In this document: positions 46,455-54,277 of the stretch, one piece after another
Layout of the letters: each line of letters starts with the position of its first letter
Position numbering within the stretch: the stretch's first letter is position 1
Assembly: GCF_018131015.1 (NCBI RefSeq)
Contig: NZ_JAFCJJ010000005.1
Span: forward strand, 62,001-126,000
Length of the DNA stretch: 64,000 nucleotides
Direction of reading: 5' to 3'
From: Bradyrhizobium diazoefficiens
Lineage (GTDB): Bacteria > Pseudomonadota > Alphaproteobacteria > Rhizobiales > Xanthobacteraceae
The notes under the pieces: model-generated
Database searches by the model: none
What the model saw: the letters and a program-made list of their open reading frames with translations, nothing else
Told to the model about the DNA's origin: nothing
Translations under genes and position numbers: made by a program

Positions 46455-48083
46455 ATGACCACCCTCACCGGCGGCGAAGCGATCGTAGGCGGGCTCGTCG
46501 CCCATGGCGTCGACACCGTGTTCGGCCTGCCCGGCGCGCAGGTCTACGGCCTGTTCGACGCCTTCCACCAGGCCCAGCTCAAGGTGATCGGCGCCCGGCA
46601 CGAGCAGGCCTGCGGCTACATGGCGTTCGGCTATGCGCGCTCGAGCGGCAGGCCGGGCGTGTTCAGCGTGGTGCCCGGCCCCGGCGTGCTCAATGCCAGC
46701 GCGGCGCTGCTCACCGCCTTCGGCTGCAACGAACCGGTGCTGTGCGTGACCGGCCAGGTGCCGACGCCGTTCCTGGGCAAGGGCCGCGGCCATCTGCACG
46801 AGATGCCGGACCAGCTCGCCACCCTGCGCACCTATGTGAAATGGGCCGACCGCATCGAATATCCGGGCAACGCGCCGGCTGTGGTCGCGCGCGCCTTCCA
46901 GGAGATGATGTCGGGCCGGCGCGGCCCCGCCTCGGTCGAGATGCCCTGGGATGTCTTCACCCAGCGCGCCGACACGGCCGCCGCAAAAGTGCTGGAGCCG
47001 CTGCCCGCGCCGCAGCCCGATCCCGACATGATCAGGCAGGCCGCCGCGCTCATCAAGAACAGCAAGGCGCCGATGATCTTCGTCGGCAGCGGCGCGATCG
47101 AGGCGGGCGAAGAAATCCTCGAGCTCGCCGAGATGATCGATGCGCCCGTGGTCGCCTTCCGCAGCGGCCGCGGCATCGTCTCCAATGCGCATGAGCTCGG
47201 GCTGACCATGGCCGCCGCCTACAGGCTGTGGCCGACAACCGATCTGATGATCGCGATCGGCACCCGCGCCGAGCTGCCGGCCTCGGGCTTCCGCTGGCCA
47301 TATCAACCGCCGGGCCTGAAGTCCGTTCGCATCGACATCGATCCCGTCGAGATGCGCCGGCTCCCCTGCGATGCTGCCATCGTCGCCGATGCCAGGGCCG
47401 GCACGGCCGACCTCGCCGCGGCCGTGACGAAGGCCGGGTACGCCAAGACCCGCGGCCGGCGCGCTGACATTCGCGAAGCGACCGCAGCGGCGCACCAGGA
47501 CATCCAGCGCATCCAGCCGCAGATGGCGTATCTGAACATCCTGCGCGAGGTGCTGCCGGCGAACGCCATCGTCACCGACGAACTGTCCCAGGTCGGCTTT
47601 GCCTCCTGGTACGGCTTTCCGATCTATCAGCCGCGCACCTTCATCACCTCGGGCTACCAGGGCACGCTGGGCTCAGGCTTCCCGACCGCGCTCGGGGCCA
47701 AGGTCGCCAATCCCGACGAGCCGGTGGTCGCCATCACCGGCGATGGCGGCTTCATGTTCGGCGTGCAGGAGCTGTCCACCGCGGTGCAGTTCAACATCGG
47801 CGTGGTCACGCTGGTGTTCAACAACAACGCCTATGGCAACGTCCGCCGCGACCAGCGCGAGCGCTTCGACGGCCGCGTGGTGGCGTCAGACCTGGTCAAT
47901 CCGGATTTCGTCAAGCTTGCGGAATCCTTCGGTGTTGCAGCGGCGCGCGTCACCGCGCCCGACCAGTTCAAGGCGGCGCTGGAAAAGGCGCTCGCCCATG
48001 GCGGGCCGTATCTGATCTCCATCGAGGTGACGCGCGACTCCGAGGTCAGCCCGTGGGCCTTCATCCACCCGCCGAAGCCTTGA
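46455..48083 (+). CDS. Thiamine-diphosphate-dependent enzyme, acetolactate synthase/decarboxylase type
   Basis: A 542-residue ThDP enzyme of the acetolactate synthase/pyruvate decarboxylase group. The catalytic Glu50 sits in IGARHEQACGYMAFGYARSS, and the ThDP-binding GDG...NN motif reads ITGDGGFMFGVQELS with VFNNNAYGNV. It starts 25 bases after hpaG and is likely co-transcribed. Its reaction is not predictable from motifs; a 2-oxoacid decarboxylase supplying or using an aromatic-pathway intermediate is a reasonable guess. The 3' end overlaps the convergent MFS gene by 23 bases. Confidence 0.88.
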   Translation: MTTLTGGEAIVGGLVAHGVDTVFGLPGAQVYGLFDAFHQAQLKVIGARHEQACGYMAFGYARSSGRPGVFSVVPGPGVLNASAALLTAFGCNEPVLCVTGQVPTPFLGKGRGHLHEMPDQLATLRTYVKWADRIEYPGNAPAVVARAFQEMMSGRRGPASVEMPWDVFTQRADTAAAKVLEPLPAPQPDPDMIRQAAALIKNSKAPMIFVGSGAIEAGEEILELAEMIDAPVVAFRSGRGIVSNAHELGLTMAAAYRLWPTTDLMIAIGTRAELPASGFRWPYQPPGLKSVRIDIDPVEMRRLPCDAAIVADARAGTADLAAAVTKAGYAKTRGRRADIREATAAAHQDIQRIQPQMAYLNILREVLPANAIVTDELSQVGFASWYGFPIYQPRTFITSGYQGTLGSGFPTALGAKVANPDEPVVAITGDGGFMFGVQELSTAVQFNIGVVTLVFNNNAYGNVRRDQRERFDGRVVASDLVNPDFVKLAESFGVAAARVTAPDQFKAALEKALAHGGPYLISIEVTRDSEVSPWAFIHPPKP

Positions 48084-49302
48084 GGGTGGAGGCGCCCTGA
48101 AGCCGCGCTGCGGCGATCACCAGCAGGCCCACGCCGGCGATCGCCCAGCAGGCGACCGGCGCCCAGTGCAACAGCGGCGCGTAGTCGGGCATCTTCTGCA
48201 GGCCGCCGGCGACCGCCGCCATCCGCGCGAAGGTCCCGAGCGCCAGCGCCGAGAACACGAGCCCGGTGACCTTTCCCTCCGCGCCGGTCGAGCCGATGGC
48301 GAGCGCGGCCGAGACCGCGCTCATCAACATGCAGCCCCACGCGGCTCCCGCGAGGAATTGCGCGACGATCAGCGTATTGAGGCTGCCGGCGAGCTCCGCC
48401 ACCACGATCGCAACCGCGCCGCACAGGCCGGCGGCGCCCATCACGATCAGGCCGCCGCGGTGCTTGACGACCAGGCTCGCCGGAAACATCGCGATGTTGA
48501 AGCCGATCCAGAAGACCGGCATCAGCCATTGCAGCTCGTTTGCCTTCGCAAAGCGCAGATAGAACGGCGCGCTGTTCATGGCGAAATGGAGCTGATAGCC
48601 GAGCGCCAGCGCCACCATTGCGACGATGAAGGCGATCGGCACGAGGCCCAGCGGCTTGGCCGCCGCGGCCGGCGCCGATGATGCGGTATCGCGCGCCACG
48701 CCGTACTCGATCCGTGACAGTCCAAGCGCCGTCAGCAGCAGCACCGCGCTGGAGATCACGAACGGCAAGCGCGCATCGTGCTCGCGCAGCACCACGCCGA
48801 GATAGGGCGAGACCGCGCCGGCGACGCCATAGCCGAGCAGTGCAAGCGCGGCGAGGAACGGGACCTGCGGCCTCGCGCGATATTTGCCGAGCAGGGTCAG
48901 CGGCGGCGCGCGCAACGCAGACGAGGTGATCGACCAGACCACGATCAGCGCAATGAACCAGCCCTGCGCGGCATGACCGGCTCCGGCGACGAAGGGCAGC
49001 GCGACGAACGCAGCGCAGGAGATCGCGGTCACGAGGGCGACGAACAGCCCGAGCCTGCCGACATGGTGCGCGATCCTGTCGGCGGCCATCCCCATCGCCG
49101 TATCGGCAATGGTGAAGATCGCCTGGTCCAGCATCAGGATGAGGATGACGGCCGAAGGCGCGATGCCGGCCTCGGCGGCGAGCTTTGGCAGATAGATGAC
49201 GTAGGTGGTCCAGCCCAGCGTGAACACCAATTGCAGCGCGGCGAGATAAAGCCCGGTGCGGTTGGCCGCCCCTGTGTCGGCCGAGAGCTCTGTGGTCGTC
49301 AT
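48061..49302 (-). CDS. Major facilitator superfamily transporter
   Basis: A 413-residue membrane protein with about 12 hydrophobic helices (LYLAALQLVFTLGWTTYVIY at the start, GLVFSALALGTFARMAAVAG near the end) and the cytoplasmic MGMAADRIAHHVGRLGLFVA loop, which matches the MFS motif A region. The start is at MTTTELSADT (49302); a frame extension to 49467 is not membrane-like. The substrate cannot be told. Convergent with the ThDP enzyme, with overlapping 3' ends; a role in uptake of aromatic acids for the hpa operon is possible but it is not in the operon. Confidence 0.88.
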   Translation of the reverse strand: MTTTELSADTGAANRTGLYLAALQLVFTLGWTTYVIYLPKLAAEAGIAPSAVILILMLDQAIFTIADTAMGMAADRIAHHVGRLGLFVALVTAISCAAFVALPFVAGAGHAAQGWFIALIVVWSITSSALRAPPLTLLGKYRARPQVPFLAALALLGYGVAGAVSPYLGVVLREHDARLPFVISSAVLLLTALGLSRIEYGVARDTASSAPAAAAKPLGLVPIAFIVAMVALALGYQLHFAMNSAPFYLRFAKANELQWLMPVFWIGFNIAMFPASLVVKHRGGLIVMGAAGLCGAVAIVVAELAGSLNTLIVAQFLAGAAWGCMLMSAVSAALAIGSTGAEGKVTGLVFSALALGTFARMAAVAGGLQKMPDYAPLLHWAPVACWAIAGVGLLVIAAARLQGASTLKASAGG

Positions 49303-49355
49303 GTCGCCGCCTCCCCGCCGCGAGCTTAGACGAGCGGGGGCTGCGGGCAAGCGCG

Positions 49356-50027
49356 TCAGCGGACCTTCCGGAAGGTCAGATTGATCCGTTTCCGCCCGAG
49401 CAGCGCGTGCTCGCCGTCGGCGAGCGGCGCCACGCCGTGATAGGCGAGCCTGCTGGCGCCGCCCCACACCACGACGTCGCCATGGACGAGCCGGAAGCGG
49501 CGCGGCTTGTCGCTACGCGCCATGCCGCCGAACAGGAAGATCGCCGGCAGCCCGAGCGACACCGAGACGATCGGAGCGGAAAAGTCCAGCTCGTCCTTGT
49601 CCTGGTGCAGAGAGAGCCGCGTGCCGGGCTCGTAGCGGTTGACGAGGCAGGCGTCGGGCGCGAAGTTTTCAAAGCCGCCCTGCTCCGCCGCGCGGCGGGC
49701 GAGGTCGTGGAACACGGGCGGCATCGCGGGCCAATGCGCGCCGGTCCTGGGATCGATGGGATCGTAGCGGTAGCCGGTGTGATCGGTGATCCAGCCGCGC
49801 TCGCCGCAATTGGTCATCGCCACCGACATCTGGTAGCCGCCGGGCGTCGTCATGCGGCGGAACGGCGATTGCGCCACGATGGCGCGCACGGATTCGATCA
49901 GCGCGCCCTCGATCGGCCTGACGAAGCCGCGCAGCAGCACGGCGCCGTCCGCGATCGCCTCGCGGGACGGTTGCGCCTCGGCAACATTGTCGAACAGATC
50001 GGCCGTCAACGCCTGCTCATTTTGCAT
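49356..50027 (-). CDS. alkB: Alpha-ketoglutarate-dependent DNA/RNA demethylase AlkB
   Basis: A 223-residue Fe(II)/2-oxoglutarate dioxygenase that removes alkyl groups such as 1-methyladenine and 3-methylcytosine from nucleic acid. Iron ligands: His141 and Asp143 (SLHQDKDE) and His197 (LAYHGVAPL); the 2-oxoglutarate/substrate signature RINLTFR (214-220) is complete. MSVAMTNCGERGW and PGTRLSLHQDKD match the AlkB core. Its start overlaps by 11 bases the stop of a second 2OG-Fe(II) oxygenase gene upstream, so both are probably made together. Confidence 0.95.
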   Translation of the reverse strand: MQNEQALTADLFDNVAEAQPSREAIADGAVLLRGFVRPIEGALIESVRAIVAQSPFRRMTTPGGYQMSVAMTNCGERGWITDHTGYRYDPIDPRTGAHWPAMPPVFHDLARRAAEQGGFENFAPDACLVNRYEPGTRLSLHQDKDELDFSAPIVSVSLGLPAIFLFGGMARSDKPRRFRLVHGDVVVWGGASRLAYHGVAPLADGEHALLGRKRINLTFRKVR

Positions 50028-50757
50028 CGTGAAAGATCACACCCAGCGTGTGGCGATGCCCGGACCTGATCCGGCTGACGCCATGGCGGAGATTAACCCG
50101 ATAGGTGCCGCGTGTCCCCTGCACGGGACGGTGATGAACGGCAAAAGCCACGGCATCGCCCTGCGCCAGCGGAACCACCTCGGCGCGGGACTGCATGCGC
50201 GGGCGCTGCTCGGTCAGCACGAACTCGCCGCCGGTGAAATCGCGGCCCGGCTCGGAGAGGAGGATCGCGACCTGCAGCGGGAACACGTGCTCGCCATAGA
50301 CGTCCTGGTGCAGGCAGTTGTAGTCGCCGGCCTCGTATTGCAGCAGCAGCGGCGTCGGCCGCGCCTGGCCCGCCTCGTGGCAGCGCTTGAGGAACGCCGC
50401 ATGCGCGGCGGGATAGCGGATGTCGATCCCCATCGCCTCGTTCCAACGGTTGGCGACGGCCTGGAGGTGCCCATAGAGCGCCGGGCGGAGCTGCGCGATC
50501 AGATCGGGCAGAGGATAGGAGAAGTATTTGTACTCGCCGCGGCCAAAGCCATGGCGGCCCATGACGATGCGGCTGCGGAAGTGCGCGTCGTCGGGATAGA
50601 GCGCGGCGACCGTTCGGCACTGGTCCGGCGTCAGCAGTCCCTTCAGGACGGCGCAGCCATGGGAGTCGAGTTCGGCGGCGATTTGCGGCCAGTCGAGGAT
50701 TTCGACGTGGGCGGCGGCGTCGGACGTGGGCGTAGCAAGTTTTGCGGTTGATTTCAT
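50017..50757 (-). CDS. 2OG-Fe(II) oxygenase (prolyl-hydroxylase-like) paired with alkB
   Basis: A 246-residue Fe(II)/2-oxoglutarate oxygenase. The core has the HxD pair in DYNCLHQDVYGEHVFPLQVA, the distal histidine in FAVHHRPVQGTRGTYRVNLR, and the arginine expected for 2-oxoglutarate binding. The family resembles P4H-like oxygenases often found next to alkB or ada in alphaproteobacteria; a role in alkylation damage repair is inferred from linkage only. Start chosen at MKSTAKLATP (50757); the frame extends to 50886 but that part is not conserved-looking. No Ada-type operator is evident. Confidence 0.88.
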   Translation of the reverse strand: MKSTAKLATPTSDAAAHVEILDWPQIAAELDSHGCAVLKGLLTPDQCRTVAALYPDDAHFRSRIVMGRHGFGRGEYKYFSYPLPDLIAQLRPALYGHLQAVANRWNEAMGIDIRYPAAHAAFLKRCHEAGQARPTPLLLQYEAGDYNCLHQDVYGEHVFPLQVAILLSEPGRDFTGGEFVLTEQRPRMQSRAEVVPLAQGDAVAFAVHHRPVQGTRGTYRVNLRHGVSRIRSGHRHTLGVIFHDAK

Positions 50758-50885
50758 GGCCGATAATCTCGCAAACCCGGCATAGGCGCACCACCCGATT
50801 TCCGTGAGGCCCAACCGCCCCAATTCCGTCCGGTTCCAACGCGACTTTGCGCTCGCTCCCTGCGACTTCACCCCAATTGCACTCA

Positions 50886-51644
50886 ATGCGCAAATTCCTC
50901 GTCATTGCCGCCAAGACCGTGCTGGCCGTGCTCTCGCTTGCGGCTGTGGGCCTGCTCGCCTTCTCCGGCTGGCTGGTCTGGCACTACGGTTACAGCATCG
51001 GGCTTCCGACCGAAGCCCAGCTCGCGGCGGTTTCATCGACAAGCCCGGCGTGCGGGACCGCTCCAAAGCGCGCCACTATTCCCCTCGCCAATATCCCACC
51101 TCTGCTCCGCCAAGCCGTGATCGCTTATGAGGAACCGGACTTCTACGAAGCCTGGACGTTGAATCCGATCGTCGAGATCGCTTTGGGCCTGAGCACCGGC
51201 CGCGGCCCGAGACCGGCCGGCATCACGCAATCTGTCGCGCACTGCCTGGTGTTGCTCACCCCAGGGAATGACCATCAGCTCGACCCTATCGCATCGATCT
51301 ATTTCATGCAGCGCGTCACCCGCAGCCTATCCCGGGACAGGATCCTGGAGATCTATCTCAATGAAAGATATCTGGGTCGCAGTGCATATGGCGTGGTGGC
51401 GGGAGCAGAGGCTTACTTTGGAAAGGCGCTCGCGGAGCTCGACGTCGATGAAATCGCGTTCCTCATGATTCGCGCGCGGCAACCTCGTCCAAGCCAATAT
51501 TTCGACACGCGCTCTCGAGATCGTGCCATCGATCGCATGCAGACGGCCGGACTGATCAGCGAGACCCAAGCGGCGGCGGCAAAGAGCCGGCCGCTGCTTC
51601 TCAACGATGTGCCGAGCACTCAAGCCAAGCCGGTCAATCAGTGA
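50886..51644 (+). CDS. Transglycosylase (GT51)-domain-like membrane protein, degenerate
   Basis: A 252-residue protein with one N-terminal TM anchor (about 3-34) and a peptidoglycan glycosyltransferase-like domain. The first motif, normally EDxxFxxHxG, reads YEEPDFYEAW (81-90), so the first glutamate is kept but the second residue and the His-Gly part are lost. The STITxQ motif reads AGITQS (111-116). The last motif RDRILEIYLNERYLG (150-164) is good. Usual monofunctional transglycosylases have about 230-240 residues, so length is normal. Activity is doubtful; it could be a lysozyme inhibitor-like or structural relative. Confidence 0.72.
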   Translation: MRKFLVIAAKTVLAVLSLAAVGLLAFSGWLVWHYGYSIGLPTEAQLAAVSSTSPACGTAPKRATIPLANIPPLLRQAVIAYEEPDFYEAWTLNPIVEIALGLSTGRGPRPAGITQSVAHCLVLLTPGNDHQLDPIASIYFMQRVTRSLSRDRILEIYLNERYLGRSAYGVVAGAEAYFGKALAELDVDEIAFLMIRARQPRPSQYFDTRSRDRAIDRMQTAGLISETQAAAAKSRPLLLNDVPSTQAKPVNQ

Positions 51645-51653
51645 CGGCGCCGC

Positions 51654-52340
51654 TCACCCCCGCACCGGCAGCGTGACCACGTCATAGCCGTGCCTGATGG
51701 TCCGCTTCAGCACGGGGTCTTCCAGCTCGAACTCGAAGCGGTCCGCGGGGCGGATGCCGCCCTTGGCGGCGAAGGTGCCGCCAAACATGGCGCAGCCGTC
51801 CGGAAACGTCTTGCCATCGAAGCCGCGCGCGATCAGATCGTCGACCGGCAGCATCGCATCCAGCGTGCCCTCCTGGTAGAGCACGCGCTCGCCGTTGATC
51901 GTGGCCCAGGCGCGCAAGATCATCCTGTCCCAGTGCCCGATGACGTCCTCGAGCTCCCACAGCACCGACGCAATCGGCTTGTCGCACATCTGCTTGGAGA
52001 CGGTGACGCTGTAGGCCTCGACCTTGCGGTCGGTGTGATCGGAGCCGCAGCCGACGAAGATGCGGCCCTGCCAGCCGATCAGCACGAACTCGACCTCGCC
52101 GGAGGAGTCACCGCCGCAGCATTCGATGCGGTCTTCCTGGGTGAGCCGCCGCGCCGAGGCGCGATAGTAGATCGGCGTCGAAGCCGGGCGGGCGATGCCG
52201 ACAGCTTCCAGCTCGGCGATGTGCTTGTCGCGCGCAATGGGATCGCGGCCGGTCCAGCCGGCAATGACTATCTGGTCGATCGCCAGCGTCAGAGGCGTCG
52301 TCGTGTCCTGGGCGTCGACGGTGAATGTCAGGTCAAACAC
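51654..52340 (-). CDS. DUF2848 family protein
   Basis: A 228-residue soluble protein of the DUF2848 type, which is related in fold to the fumarylacetoacetate hydrolase group. Recognisable stretches are IVIAGWTGRDPIARDKHIAE, LVGW-like FVLIGWQGRIFVGCGSDHTD and GTLDAMLPVDDLIARGF. No activity is established for the family; members are commonly encoded beside amidases, as here, where it overlaps the amidase stop by 8 bases and so is its downstream partner in an operon. It may act on the acid released by the amidase. Confidence 0.8.
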   Translation of the reverse strand: MFDLTFTVDAQDTTTPLTLAIDQIVIAGWTGRDPIARDKHIAELEAVGIARPASTPIYYRASARRLTQEDRIECCGGDSSGEVEFVLIGWQGRIFVGCGSDHTDRKVEAYSVTVSKQMCDKPIASVLWELEDVIGHWDRMILRAWATINGERVLYQEGTLDAMLPVDDLIARGFDGKTFPDGCAMFGGTFAAKGGIRPADRFEFELEDPVLKRTIRHGYDVVTLPVRG

Positions 52341-53682
52341 GAACGACCGCCTCCATGCCGGCGGCGAGCTCGAAGATACGCCGGTCGGAGCCGCCCGCAG
52401 CCGCCAGCATCAGGCCGACGGGAACCTCGCCCTCGCGGTGCGCAGGGATGGAGATGGCGCAGCCGTCGACCATATTGATCAGGGTGCAGTTGCGCAGCGC
52501 GCGCAGATTCTGGGTGGTGAACGCCTTGTCATCGGCAAGGTCGGAGATCTTCGGCGGCGTGTTGGCGGTGGTCGGCAGCACCAGCGCGTCATAGGGCGCG
52601 AGGCGCGCGTTGACGCGGGCGATCAGCGAGCGGCGCTCGTTGAGGAGATCGATGTAGTCGGCCGCGCTCTGTGCCTCGCCGCGCATGATGCGGACGGCGA
52701 CGCGGGGATCGTAGACATCGCCCTTGGATGTGATGAGGTAGCGATGCCAGGCAAAGCTCTCGGCTGCGGCAAAGCCGCCCTTGGCGTTCATCGGGCCGAT
52801 CTCATGGAATTCGGTCATCTCGATGCGCTCGATGACGGCGCCGTGATCGGAAAGGCTGGCAAGCGCACGCTCGAACGTCGCGGCCACGTCTGCGTCGAGG
52901 TCGTCGAGCGCGATCGTGGTCGGAATCGCCAGCCGCATGCCCTTCACGGGTCGCGGCTTCAGGGGGGCGACCGGCTCATTCGCCAGCACCGCATCGAGAA
53001 TGGCGCAGCAACTGACCGATCGCGCCAGTGGCCCGATGCTGTCGAGCGAGAACGACAGCGGCACCGCACCGTCGAGCGGAACGCGCCGCTGCGTCGGCTT
53101 GTAGCCGACGATGCCGTTGAAGGCCGCCGGAATGCGGCAGGAACCGCCGGTGTCGGTGCCGAGCGCGCCGTGCGCCATGCCGTCGAGCACGGAGACCGCG
53201 GCACCCGAGGACGAGCCGCCGGGCACATGGCCCTCGCTCCGGTTCCAGGCGCCCTTCGGCGTGCCGTAATGCGGGTTGATGCCGATGCCCGAATAGGCGA
53301 ATTCGGTCATGTTGGTGCGCCCGATCAGGACGAAGCCGGCCCTGCGCAGCCGCGCAACCGTGGCGGCATCGTGCTCGGCCGCCGGGGAATCGTCGAGCGC
53401 GCGAGAGCCGGCGCGCGTCACCTGTCCCCTGATGTCGAAGAGATCCTTGATCGAGACCGGGATGCCGGCATAGCGCGACGGCGCCGCCTTCACCTTGCGC
53501 AAGGTATCCATCGCGTCGGCCGTCGCGAGCGCTGCGTCCCTGTCGACATGGATGAAGGCGCGCTGGCCCTCGCCGGCGGGATCGGCGATCCTGGCGATGC
53601 ACGCCTCGACCAGCTTGCGGGAGGTGGTGCGGCCGCTTTCGAGGTCGTCGGCAAGCTTCGCCAGTGTCGGAAAATCGGGCAT
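52333..53682 (-). CDS. Amidase (amidase-signature family)
   Basis: A 449-residue serine hydrolase of the amidase-signature family. The Ser-cisSer-Lys triad is visible: Lys79 in GIPVSIKDLFD, cis-Ser157 in PGGSSSGAAVSV and nucleophile Ser181 in GALGTDTGGSCRIPAAFNG. It hydrolyses an amide, possibly a small carboxamide or carbamoyl compound; specificity is not readable. The start at MPDFPTLAKL (53682) fits the family; upstream extension to 53925 is arginine-rich shadow. Forms a two-gene unit with the DUF2848 protein. Confidence 0.92.
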   Translation of the reverse strand: MPDFPTLAKLADDLESGRTTSRKLVEACIARIADPAGEGQRAFIHVDRDAALATADAMDTLRKVKAAPSRYAGIPVSIKDLFDIRGQVTRAGSRALDDSPAAEHDAATVARLRRAGFVLIGRTNMTEFAYSGIGINPHYGTPKGAWNRSEGHVPGGSSSGAAVSVLDGMAHGALGTDTGGSCRIPAAFNGIVGYKPTQRRVPLDGAVPLSFSLDSIGPLARSVSCCAILDAVLANEPVAPLKPRPVKGMRLAIPTTIALDDLDADVAATFERALASLSDHGAVIERIEMTEFHEIGPMNAKGGFAAAESFAWHRYLITSKGDVYDPRVAVRIMRGEAQSAADYIDLLNERRSLIARVNARLAPYDALVLPTTANTPPKISDLADDKAFTTQNLRALRNCTLINMVDGCAISIPAHREGEVPVGLMLAAAGGSDRRIFELAAGMEAVVRV

Positions 53683-53860
53683 GTCTGTCTCGCGGAATAT
53701 TGGCGCGCGCAATCTATCGCGCTGGCTCGGTCCGACACAAGCATTGAGCGCATGATGGCATGCATGGTCCCGGCTGGACCGTTGACGCGCCATGGTCAAT
53801 TGTCGCATCAAGATCGAAACGGAACGGGCGCACCCCTGTTCTCCGGGAGGACTAGCCGAC

Positions 53861-54274
53861 ATGGCCGAACCGCAGCGCGCGCGACCGAAACCGACGCCGG
53901 AGACCCAGCATTTCTGGGACGGCACGAAGGCCGGCGAGCTGCGCCTGCAGCGCTGCGACGCCTGCGCCCATGTCTACTTCCCGCCGCGCCCGTTCTGCCC
54001 GTCCTGCGCCTCGCGCAAGGTTTCGATGTTCAAGGCGAGCGGCAAGGGCTTTCTCTACAGCTACGTCATCAACCACCGTCCTGCCGCGCCGGGCTTCACG
54101 CCACCTTATGCGATCGCCGTGGTCGAACTCGCAGAGGGACCGCGGATGATGAGCAACATCATCGACTGTCCGCAGACGCCGGAAGCGCTCGAGCTCGACA
54201 TGAAGCTCGAGGTCGCCTTCGAGGCCCTCGACGACAAGATCACCCTCCCCGTGTTCCGTCCGGCGAAGCGGTAG
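53861..54274 (+). CDS. DUF35/ChsH2-type OB-fold zinc-ribbon protein
   Basis: A 137-residue acyl-CoA-associated OB-fold protein. A zinc ribbon is formed by Cys32, Cys35, Cys46 and Cys49 (RCDACAHVYFPPRPFCPSC), followed by the OB domain (GFLYSYVINHRPAAPGF, PPYAIAVVELAEGPRMMSNI). Such DUF35 proteins bind thiolase-like or MaoC-like partners, as ChsH2 does in steroid side-chain breakdown. It ends 3 bases before the thiolase-like gene, so the two are an obvious pair. Start chosen at MAEPQRARPK (53861) with a GGGAGG ribosome site. Confidence 0.9.
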   Translation: MAEPQRARPKPTPETQHFWDGTKAGELRLQRCDACAHVYFPPRPFCPSCASRKVSMFKASGKGFLYSYVINHRPAAPGFTPPYAIAVVELAEGPRMMSNIIDCPQTPEALELDMKLEVAFEALDDKITLPVFRPAKR

Positions 54275-54277
54275 GCC

